Below the pieces are notes generated by a model. It saw only the letters and a list, made by a program, of their open reading frames with translations. It did no database searches and was not told the origin of the DNA. The translations under genes and the position numbers were made by a program. A stretch of DNA of 64,000 bases from Thamnocephalis sphaerospora (lineage: Eukaryota; Zoopagomycota; Zoopagomycetes; Zoopagales; Sigmoideomycetaceae): the NCBI GenBank assembly GCA_003614735.1, contig KZ992432.1, forward strand, positions 1 through 64,000. Reading direction: 5' to 3'. Below are positions 10,673 through 19,643 of this stretch, in pieces. Position 1 is the first letter of the stretch, and each line of letters starts with the position of its first letter.

Positions 10673-11215
10673 ATGCGCTTCTCTACCGCCACCGCCGTCA
10701 CGCTTCTTGTTCTTGCATGTGGCCATTTGAGCCACGGCATGGCTATTCGCCAAGATGACCCGCTTTCGCAGCAGGATCAGACCACGGTTCCGCCTCCGAG
10801 CTATGTCTCGCCTCTAGAGGAAAGCCGGGTTGTCACCCTACCCCCAAGCTATCGCGCCTCTGGAACTGACCGTATCGTCATGTCCGGGGCTCCACTCCCA
10901 AACCGAGGCAACCCACGCTTTAACCCATCATATCTGGATCTGGAGTCTGGTTCAGCATATCAAACGGGAGAGCCCCGGTCGGTCGCTGGTCGGGTCAAGG
11001 CGAACCTCATCAAGAGTGCACCATTCATCGCCGGTAGCGTATCCTCTGTTCTGACTATTGCAGGCATGGGGGCTGCACTTCATCCATCCAATTCCCAAGG
11101 CGAGTTTTACGACAACGTAGCGGCTCAAACGGTTGGCCGCGCTGTCAGTGGCGCAGTAGGCGGCATAGTGGGTCACATAGTAGGCAGCACCGTCAAAAAG
11201 ATACAGCGGTCTTAG
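10673..11215 (+). CDS. Small secreted or membrane-associated protein, unrecognised
   Basis: A 180-residue single-exon frame. The start at 10673 gives a textbook signal peptide (basic MRFS, hydrophobic TATAVTLLVLACGHL, small residues before a likely cut near HGMA). An in-frame ATG at 10589 would bury this signal, so the later one is preferred. The mature part begins polar and Pro-rich (two PPSY-like motifs, PPPSYVSP and LPPSYRASG). It then has a Gly/Ala/Val-rich segment, SAPFIAGSVSSVLTIAGMG, and a second glycine-patterned stretch, GRAVSGAVGGIVGHIVGS, before a basic end VKKIQRS. The Gly spacing is like glycine-zipper membrane segments. I do not recognise a family. It could be a wall, host-interaction or membrane protein. 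Confidence 0.6.
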   Translation: MRFSTATAVTLLVLACGHLSHGMAIRQDDPLSQQDQTTVPPPSYVSPLEESRVVTLPPSYRASGTDRIVMSGAPLPNRGNPRFNPSYLDLESGSAYQTGEPRSVAGRVKANLIKSAPFIAGSVSSVLTIAGMGAALHPSNSQGEFYDNVAAQTVGRAVSGAVGGIVGHIVGSTVKKIQRS

Positions 11216-11569
11216 CAAAAGTATTCACTATCGACAATATTGCATGCGGCTATATACTCGCCATCGCGATAATAGAGAGACTGCACTGGTAGGCGTGCCA
11301 TACGGCGATAGAAATTGAAGATGGCAATGTAACGATTACACGTCGCGCATCAACTCGAGTAAACAGCATAATTAGATATCTGCTTTCGCTACAGCTTGAA
11401 TCGCAACTGTAACGTGTATTGTGCCTTTACGACTTTATCTGCCCGCGTGGTGTTTATTATGCTATGCTAGATGAACCTGTTTTCATGAATAACCCAATGA
11501 GAATATCACAGTATTATGCTTGGCTGAATTGAATACGCCAAATGCAACAATGGGCAGTGCGAAACGTAG
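11216..11569. other. Tail-to-tail intergenic region
   Basis: About 350 bases between the stop codons of the secreted protein (plus) and ATP23 (minus). It looks noticeably AT-richer than the flanking genes, as expected for 3' ends. No gene seen. Confidence 0.5.
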
Positions 11570-12236
11570 CTAACGTGATGTCGACGAGGATGCGTCAAAT
11601 GGGTCCTGGCGTGCTATGCATGCTTCAAACATTGCCGCCACAGCCTGTTCTGCATCTGGGCAGTGACGCCGCGTGGAGCGCACTGCACTTTGGAACACGC
11701 ATTCTCGGCGCCGTTCACTGGACGGAATGCCATGGCACTGTCCAAACAAGCTGGCGCGAATTTCACTGCAAGCAATTTGGCGACACAGCGTTTTGGCGGC
11801 GGTAGCGGCAGGATGGGCAGAACGTGGCAGCTGCCGTCCAGCATCATAGGCGTGCACAAGCTCATGTGCCAGCGTTTCCTCCAGGTCTTCTGGACTGCGA
11901 ACACGCTCACAGCATATAACAATGCTGCGGACAGTGTATGTACATGTTAGTTTGCTGCCACGTCATGTTTACTGCCCTGCGTACCGCTGATGATTGGGGT
12001 CATAGTAGCCAACGCTGCCCTCGCGGGTAGTGCCGCGGCACGGACGACATGTTACGCCCTGGTCCAGGTCTCTGCGATTGCCGTAGTAAATGTGGGCCAG
12101 TAGGAGGCGAATGCGCGGCAATTCCAGCACCTTTGCAGTAGGACATGGCGTGTAGTCAGTGGTAGCGTAAACAAAGCTGCTGCTACACCGCCAGACTTAC
12201 GCCGGCCAGTGCTGCGGTGCACTCTTCTTCGTGCAT
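11570..12236 (-). CDS. ATP23: Mitochondrial inner membrane metalloprotease ATP23
   Basis: Three exons (12201-12236, 11985-12130, 11570-11924) join in phase to 178 residues. The zinc-protease motif HELVHAYD (HExxH) is intact and preceded by the ERVRSPEDLEETLA helix. Upstream is CRPCRG, and downstream CSEIRAS, then the Cys-rich tail (RRECV, RHC, ACIARQDPFD) that is folded in the intermembrane space by Mia40. In yeast, Atp23 cuts the presequence of Atp6 and helps build the ATP synthase Fo part; it also degrades Ups1. The N-terminus (MHEEECTAALAG) is shorter than in yeast. The gene sits 77 bases from the start-proximal end of its minus-strand neighbour's last exon. Confidence 0.9.
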
Positions 12237-12313
12237 ATCGGGTTAGCGTGGAAGGAATGGATTTATTGGGCGGAGTAAGAGATGCGTGTCAAGACTGAGA
12301 AATACAGTGCCCA

Positions 12314-14662
12314 TCACACGTCCGGGCGACGTCGACGACCCAGCGGCCGCCGTCGAATGATACGCCATGCTTCTGCCGCACCCACACCATTCAGATTGTC
12401 CGTCAGGTCGGCTATCGACGGGGGCGGTGGCAGTGGTGGTGGCGCACGGATTACGCCAGGCACCGCGCTGTTGGAGCGTACGTTGCGCATAAGCAGCGCA
12501 GGCATCAGCTGTGTAGGCTCACTGCGGCGTGCTGCCGAATTGGACGACAGGTCGATTCGGTAGGCAGCCTGAAGGCGAAACAGCACGGCCAACATGATGA
12601 CATACACGGCCGGCACTGCTTCCTGCACGATATAGACGCTGATACTAGTCTGCAAATCGCACTGCTGCGCGTTCAGGCCGTTTCGATGGCGGCAAAGGGA
12701 ATAAATAGAGCCGTTGATCTGTACCAGGGTACCACTGGGTTAGCATGCCGAATTCAGTGCCATAACGCCGCTACGTACTGCAGTGGGAAACACGCTCATA
12801 ACGAGGTAGCCCCACTTGAAAGAGCTGGACATGGCGTGCTAGGGTTAGCGTCAGACCATGTGCCGTCCACAATAGCACTACACTCACGACAGCAGGGCCA
12901 GTTTGCGGCGATAGGGTTCGACAAGTTCTTCGGGCGCGTTGCTAGACACCATGATGCCAATATGATAAAGCAGCACATGCTGCTGGTGTTGTGCATTGCC
13001 GGTGATGTAGAGAAACGCCACACCGGAGAAGATCAGCGAGAATCCCTGAAATACGCCATCAGTGTAAGTGCTAATAACTCGTGCCATCGCAGCATGGCGC
13101 ACTGTACGCACCACGAGCTCTCCCTCTCCGATTGCCGATTCGATAACACTGGCGGTGGAAACAAAAAATGCCGTACCTACAATTCATCGCAGCTGCGGTA
13201 AGCCAAACGGTCACAAAAGGCAAGCATACGATGCACGCAAACATCCTGTGGGTCTACCTACCAAACAGGCAGCGCTTTTCCATACGTGTCAACTGCATTC
13301 GCGTGATGCGCCATCCCTTGGAGATGGCCAGTGAACACAGATATTCTAGAAATAGCGCCAAAAGTCCCGTCAGGTGGATAAGCACCCGAATAGCACTGTT
13401 TCGATGGCCTATGGCAGTGACATGTGAAAATGTTAGCTGTACGTCTACACTAGCAGCCAGCTTGGCCAAGTCGGCCTACCAGTGCGCGCCAACTGAAGAA
13501 CATAGAAATACAGCGACACTGAGCATAGTAGTCTTAGCAGCGGCAATAACAGCAGCAATCGATGGAGGATAATGTCATTCTGCGACAAACACAATCTACA
13601 CTGAGCACATGTCCACACGTGCACCGTATCAGATGGGTTGGCTCACCTTTCGGAATCTGAGCCAGCGCAGTATCCAAAGAAGCAGGATGGTAGGCCAAAC
13701 AATAAAAGCCAGCGCAGCGTACACCGTTGGCAGCTCCGTAAGTGTGGGCGCCAGATGGGACCGATGTCCTGCCTGATCTACCCGATCCAACTCTATGCTC
13801 GCCTATACAAAGTGCAACCGCACAACATTAGCGCCATACCGAACCGCATGCATGCAGTTTCAACGCACCGCTGCGTTGATCGGAAAGCTGTTGCAATTGA
13901 TGAGCCCGACACAGTATTCGCCAGGTGCCGATACTTGCCATGCGGCTGTGGCACTCAGCTGGTTGAACGTCTCCGTGCCTTGTGCAGGCACGGAAGTGGG
14001 TCGCCCATGCTCCGGGTCTCTCAACACCAGCAGATCGCTAAGGCGCTGCGTACCAGCATTCCCACCGGGGCCGCCGGCCGACAGCGCAGTGCATAGATCT
14101 GCAGTCGCATTTGCTATCCGCGGTTTGGACTGCCCCCCTCCGCGTTAGCCGACCAGCTTGGGTGCATCACGCCGATATTCTGCCTACCTCTCGCTCAGCT
14201 TTGCAGGAATAAAAGTCAAGATATAGGTTGCGCGCATCAGTCGCTGCCAGACTCTCTGGCTCCTCCAGCGCCGTAAGCACAGAGGTTTCTCTGACATCTC
14301 TGGCTATAGGCAATGCAGTGGGTAGCGTATCTGTGGAGGGCGTTGCATCGATCGCTGGCACCATCTACGGAGCAGAACACCGTCCGCCGGTCAGCGTCGG
14401 ACTTGCCAACCGTACACGCATCTATGCAAGTCACCTCTAGCGTGGCTGGATTCAGTTGCAGCAGCGTCAGGTGGAGCACCTTGTCTGACGCGAAAAAGTC
14501 GGCCGCGTGCAGCAGCACCGCCGAGTGCGCCTGGACCACGGGCGGCGTGACCTGGGTAATGGCGGCATTGTCAGTCTGCGGCAGTATCATGGCGCCGTCC
14601 GCGTAGACACTGGTCAGCGACAGACAGCTATGCAGTAGTAAAGGCCAAAAAAAATAGAGCAA
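12314..14662 (-). CDS. Seven-TM GOST-type membrane protein (GPR180/TMEM145 or LU7TM-like), exons partly resolved
   Basis: The 5' part has a signal-like LLYFFWPLLLHSCLSL and an extracellular/lumenal beta-rich region ending GEYCVGLINCNS. Clear membrane exons follow: a segment with LPTVYAALAFIVWPTILLLW (end near 13652), then 13480-13579 (NDIILHRLLLLLPLLRLL), 13262-13408 (FLEYLCSLAISKGWRITRMQ) and 12888-13176 (FSLIFSGVAFLYITG). These last three join in phase. The SKGWxITR motif after a TM helix is shared by GOST-family proteins, which have a lumenal Golgi-dynamics-like domain plus seven TMs and are linked to trafficking. A final segment (12314-12655) has another TM, VYVIMLAVLFRL, and a basic, Pro-rich tail. 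No ATG precedes the signal segment in its frame, so the first exon is not placed; two further joins are unresolved. Confidence 0.6.
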
Positions 14663-14827
14663 TGCTTGTCGTTATGGGTAATGGAATTCGTCAAACGTTG
14701 CATGAGCAGACAAGGCGGCATAAAGGGATTAAAGAACAAATGCATGGTGTTTTCTTGGACAAAAATGCACTGATGGCACGCTAAGGCAGCCATTTTGCGT
14801 AAAAGGCGCATGTGCGCACACATTCGA

Positions 14828-16597
14828 CTAATCAACCACTGCAAAGTCGTCTTCATCCTCATCCGCCTCCACCACCATGTCAATGTCGACCTTGGCTGGT
14901 GCACCATGGTCGCCCACCTTGGTCCGTTTTCTATCCCACCCTGTTAGCCACGTTGCTGCATGCAGCCATAGTGGGCACACCTACCGTGGGCCAGCTGCAT
15001 CGTCCAGATCGTCGGTCGCCTGGGTCACCCCACCGTCCACCTCCACAAAGCCATCATCATCCTCATCGTCTTCGTCCTCATCTTCGTAGCCGCCATTCTC
15101 ACCGCCAGCACCCTGTTCCTGCCACTGTGCATAGTAGTTTTCGTAGACTATCCGCGCACAAGCACAGCATCAGCATCGTCGCCGACATGCATCGCTGTGC
15201 AGACGGCAACCTACACGCAGCATCGTCCGCCTCCTGGCCTTCCTGGGCCGTTGCACCACCAGACTCATGGGCAGCCAGGGTGCCAGACGCTGCACTGGCG
15301 CCAGACGTTGCAGTGTCCGCATGTCCAATGGCTTTGCCGGTAACCGTACTGTGCGTATGCCAAACCGGCAGCGCGTTCTGGAGTCTGTAGGTTTGCCATG
15401 CATGCCGTGTACCATGATCAGCAAACCGCCGTGGCTGTCTTACGTTGAACCAGCACGTACCGCTTCTTCTCCATTTCGGCCGCCTTGGCTCGCGAGTTGT
15501 CGTCCTGAAAGACCACGACAATCTCCTCGTTCTGCTCTCCATCCTGGTCCTTGGCATAGGCCAGCTCGTCCCGCTCTACGCCCGACTCGCGCATCTCTGC
15601 CTCCTCGGCCAGACGCGTGACACGCTGCTCCATCTCTGGCGTAAATCTAATCTCGATATGCGTGTTAGCACGTATGCGCGCAGTGTTTGGCATCAAGTGA
15701 GCAATCACGTACGCAGGCAAGACCATCATGTCGGTCTGCTTGAGCAAATCAATCAGCGGCTGCGTCTGCTCGGTTAGACTGTTCACATCGATCATAAGCT
15801 GACTGGATCGTTAAACATGCGCAGCAATAGCCACCCACCGAGCCAAGGTGTCGTTGGCAGCACGTAGTCGCTCCGAGTTGTCGTTTTCCACCAGCGGAAC
15901 GCTGCACTGGTCGCACATAAACTGGCAGGTCATCGGATCGACATTCTTGCAGGCGTCCAGTGCATCAAACACCCGAGTACAAGTCGGGCATATGTAGCCC
16001 TTGTTTTCTTGCTCCTAATGCAGTACATTAGCTGCCGTATCCTCTGCAGCGCGCTGCCTGACCACCACCCACATTGCGTAGTTCGGCTAGCACGCGTTTG
16101 CGCATCTCGTAAATCTTCCACTTGACCACATCCACGAATCGCTTATAGTCGATCATGTAGTAGGTGCGCCGGATCGACAGACCCTCCACCTTTTTCGTAT
16201 CATACCGAAAGGCGCTATGATCGTTGCAATAAGCATCTCTGCCGTTTGCAGCTGGGGTGTCGTCGTTGTCGCCACCGCCATCATCGCCATCATCGGTGCC
16301 TACCTGCGAATCAGATATTCATCGCGCAACTTGGCACAGATCTTGTGCACGTTACTCGACGACAGCTTGGTCGCCTTGGACAGCTGTTCGTCACGATAGC
16401 TGCTCTCGTCGCCGCGTCAGTCGAGCTGACCAGTGTCGCGTTCACTACCGCACCTACGTATCCACTTTGCAGAGTGCGTCCAGAATAACAATCCACTTGG
16501 GCTCGTAGAATGCACGCGATACGCGCGATACAAGCGTGCGCAGTATCCGCCGCTCGCTGGCCGTCAGCTGTTTGGGCTGCACATTGTGAGACGACAT
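14828..16597 (-). CDS. TFA1: Transcription initiation factor TFIIE, alpha subunit
   Basis: Eight exons (16458-16597, 16304-16399, 16073-16214, 15839-16014, 15444-15802, 15215-15331, 14985-15147, 14828-14930) close in frame to 431 residues. The N-terminal winged-helix reads RAFYEPKWIVILDALCK, then KICAKLRDEYLI, then the KKVEGLSIRRTYYMIDYKRF segment. The zinc ribbon follows (YICPTCTRVFDAL...FMCDQCSVPL; four Cys). After a helical region comes an Ala/Ser/Gly/Glu linker and an acidic C-terminus (YEDEDEDDEDDDDGFVEVD, ending DDFAVVD). TFIIE-alpha recruits TFIIH to the RNA polymerase II preinitiation complex. The start (16597) lies 192 bases from the divergent DPH4 start, so the two probably share a promoter region. 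Confidence 0.92.
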
Positions 16598-16789
16598 GGC
16601 GCTGACGCGTCCTCAAGCTATCCCAAGGCGGCGCTTAGCGGTGAATCGGCGCGTTTGCAGGGCAGGCGTCTCTAGATGCGCTGCGCCGGGGCAGTTGAAC
16701 AGAAGGCAGCGGGGGAATCAAGACAAGGGGCGGTCGTAGTGGGAAACAGCGCATCGCCGCTCAGGCCGTTGTCTTCTTTTCCATTTATC

Positions 16790-17472
16790 ATGACCGCGTC
16801 GGTGGGCGTTGCCTCGCTCTACGACATTCTAGAGGTGACAGAGCATGCAACGCGCGACGACATTCGACTGAGCTACCAGCGTCTACTTCTCCAGGTAGGC
16901 TGGCAGTTTGGTTGGCGTAAAGCATGCGCGTGTTTGGCCGCTAACAGAGTCTGTAGTATCATCCGGACAAGCGTGCTGGTGAGCGTCGACGGCCTGCAGC
17001 CGAAACCGCGGCAGCAGGCGACCCGGCCGGCAGCAGTGCGGCGACAGAGGAGCATCTTCGCCAGCGCCTTGACGACGTACTTCGAGCATGGTATACACTG
17101 GGCGACACCACTAGACGAGCTGACTACGACAAGCAGCTTCGAGGTACGTGCCGCTGTGTCGCAGATATCGTCGCTAGTATTCTCACGTCTGCCATTAGCT
17201 GCGCGTCTCTGTCAGCCGGGCCCTATGGATGTCGAGGTCGATTTGGACGACATGGATTATGACGAAGGTGCGCGTCTACTGTGGCATGTCAATATCCACA
17301 CCCTGCTTATTGTTGCGGCGCAGATACGGGCGTCTTTACGTACGCATGTCGGTGCAGTGGCGCCTATACGCTGACCGAGGATGATCTGGAGGTGGGCGCA
17401 GATTTGGTAGGATGCGCACAATGTTCTCTGCGCATACGTGTGCTCTACCAGGCGGCCGACGAGACCGAATAA
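16790..17472 (+). CDS. DPH4: Diphthamide biosynthesis protein 4 (J protein with CSL zinc finger)
   Basis: Four exons (16790-16894, 16957-17143, 17199-17267, 17324-17472) give 169 residues. The J domain starts LYDILEVTEHATRDDIRLSY, has the catalytic loop YHPDKRAG across an exon border, and ends WYTLGDTTRRADYDKQL. After an acidic DLDDMDYDE comes a CSL/DPH zinc finger, FTYACRCSGAYTLTEDDL then CAQCSLRIRV, with four Cys. DPH4/DNAJC24 supports the iron-dependent Dph1-Dph2 (with Dph3) step that modifies histidine in elongation factor 2. AATAAA overlaps the stop codon (GAATAAAG), so the poly(A) signal may lie inside the reading frame's end. Confidence 0.92.
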
Positions 17473-17641
17473 AGTGCGGCGTAATCGCCCGAACCGAACC
17501 ACTTGATACGACCGATAGATATCATGCGACAGATGCTATATAAGCCATCGTTCGACCGCGTGTGATACGCTACGGTCTACATTCACCCGCCTTTTCTTCG
17601 CAGCCTGCACGTTTTCCGCTTTATCCAACCAACTAGTCAGC

Positions 17642-18228
17642 ATGGCCAGCATCTTTGTTTATGGTTCGCTCATCCATCCTACCGTACTGAAGCGCGTGCT
17701 CGCTGCCAGTGGCCAGCCAGATCCGCCAGCCGGACTGCCGGCTGTGCTCAAGGTGGGCGTCTACCCGGAAGGACTACGGCGTCGCTGACTCGCACGCAAC
17801 GGCAGGGCTACCGCCGACATCCAGTCCTGGGCGAGGCATATCCCGCATGCATACCAGGCCCGCCCGAGGGCACGGTGCAAGGACTGCTTATCCGAGGTCT
17901 TTTGCCCGAGCACATTCGACTTTTGGATATATTTGAGGGCGATGTAAGCACGAACAGATGGTTGAGCGATCGCTAGCCTGGTGCACTCATGGTGATGACG
18001 ACATAGGAATATGCGCGTGAAGCTGTGACGCTGGTCCTAGGTGCCGATCCAGATGATGCAAGCGCAGTCCGTGCCAGCGCCGATGTCTACGTGTGGCGTG
18101 GCCCACACAGTCGACTGGCCTTGGATCAAGAATGGAGCTTCAGCGCGTTCCAGCAGCGTGGGCTAGTGCAGTTTCTGGATGCTTATGCCGGCTACGACTG
18201 GGTGGCCAGTGCATCGAACGCTCGGTAG
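17642..18228 (+). CDS. AIG2-like / gamma-glutamylcyclotransferase-fold protein
   Basis: Three exons (17642-17752, 17806-17943, 18007-18228) join in phase to 156 residues. The start FVYGSLIHPTVLKRVL contains the YGSL substrate loop of the family. It is followed by RRHPVLGEAYPACIPGP, VQGLLIRGLLPEHIRLLDIF and EGDEYAREAVTL, where the family's conserved FEGxEY element holds an active-site Glu, and then a VYVW strand. These enzymes release 5-oxoproline from gamma-glutamyl peptides or amines; the exact substrate cannot be told from sequence. Its stop is 59 bases from the stop of the convergent gluconokinase gene. Confidence 0.85.
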
Positions 18229-18287
18229 ATGGTCCTGTCGCTGATGCTTAGATATGCTAGTAAACGATTGCGAGTCACGCCATAGCG

Positions 18288-18920
18288 CTAGGCCACGGAC
18301 AGACCAAGTACAGTGCACGCTGCGGCCAGTACATCGGCGGCAGACATGGTGGAGTCTACTTCCAGTGCCGCCACATCCATATCCTGCTCCTCAGCTGTGG
18401 GTTCCTCAAGCATGGCAAACTGACTGTCGATCATGCTAGCAGGCATAAAGTGACCGGTGCGCCGGGTAATGCGCACGCGAGCGCATTCTGGACTCATGCG
18501 CAGGTACAGAAAGCACACCGAGTAGTCCAACGTGCTGCGTAACACATCGCGATACGATCGCTTCAAGCAGGAACAGGTGATGAAGATGCGCGGCGTGCTG
18601 ATGCTTGTCGTTTCCTGATGATGAGACGATGCATCTTGTATCGACCGTACGCCATCGTTGGCCGTGCGACACAAAGTATATAGCCACGGCCATCTATCCT
18701 GATCCGTCAGCGGAATACCGGCCGACATCTTTGCACGGTTCGCTGTCGAGTGATAGTCGTCAGCCTCGATAAAAAGCGCACCCGTCTGCCGAGCCAGAGC
18801 ATGCGCCAATGTCGTCTTGCCGCTAGCCGACACGCCCATGATAACGACTGCAACGGCTGCACCCAAAGAGCGCGGCAGACTGCCAGTGCTAGTGGCCAAT
18901 GTGCTGAGTTGCTCCGTCAT
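18288..18920 (-). CDS. Gluconokinase
   Basis: A single exon of 210 residues. The Walker A loop is VIMGVSASGKTTLAHALA, followed by FIEADDYHSTANRAKMSAG and IPLTDQDRWPWL, the substrate-binding signature of GntK/IDN-type gluconokinases. CSCLKRSYRDVLR and the lid RITRRTGHFMPASMIDSQFA, then LEEP, complete the family pattern. The enzyme phosphorylates gluconate to 6-phosphogluconate, feeding the pentose phosphate pathway. The start ATG at 18920 is preceded by an in-frame extension from a later start-like codon at 19004, which was not used because homology begins after 18920. The length is normal for the family. Confidence 0.93.
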   Translation of the reverse strand: MTEQLSTLATSTGSLPRSLGAAVAVVIMGVSASGKTTLAHALARQTGALFIEADDYHSTANRAKMSAGIPLTDQDRWPWLYTLCRTANDGVRSIQDASSHHQETTSISTPRIFITCSCLKRSYRDVLRSTLDYSVCFLYLRMSPECARVRITRRTGHFMPASMIDSQFAMLEEPTAEEQDMDVAALEVDSTMSAADVLAAACTVLGLSVA

Positions 18921-19643
18921 GAGGAAAAGTGTCTTGGGAATGAGAGTGGAGTAACAAATGTAACAAATGCGCTGATGCCATCCACCGTCGAGCTGTATGT
19001 GCACAGACTATAAGCAGTGCTCAGCTGGCTATGAACATGCTACACATTGCCAGCTGCCGATGCTGAGCGCATAAAGAAGCTGCCATGCATATTATCTGGT
19101 CTCCGGACGCAGCGGTAGCGACAACTAGCGCCTGTGCGCCTTACGTCTACACTGGATTACATCGGTGATGATTGAACTTGGGCTGGTATGTCCTTGGCCA
19201 AGTCTAGTTGAGATGGTGAACGCCAGTGCGGCGATACCTTGCAGATCGCTGCCATTCCCTGCCACCTCTTGCACGCTACCTCTCGACGCACACCGCCCCG
19301 GCACTCAGCTCCGTGCTCTCTGTCGTATCCGTAGCTTTTTCGCTGGCTGCACGTACGGATCGGCCGGCGGATAGATTGAGGCGGCGGTGAGAGCGTGCCT
19401 ACGTTGCGCTCCCCATTCGACCACGAGCGTCTGTGTGGTCGCGTACGTCTCAGCAACACCAGCGGCCAAGTCGCGTCTTGGAACTACTCTGGTTGGCGGC
19501 GGAACAGTGCGCGTCCAGGGCTGGATTCCTCGCTGGTCTATTGATACGTGTACCGACAAGCACGCGCTTGAACGCATTCCGATTGCCAGTAGGCGGATCA
19601 CGGCGCCACACCACCAACGTTTTCGTATCTGCCGCGACATAGC
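18921..19643. other. Divergent intergenic region, gluconokinase / PPR gene
   Basis: About 720 bases between opposite-strand starts. Short open frames are present on both strands, without motifs. Presumed promoters only. Confidence 0.5.

Noticed and set aside
12901-12930. tRNA B-box-like GGGTTCGACAAG
   Set aside because: It lies in the coding exon of the GOST-like gene and no cloverleaf can be drawn around it.
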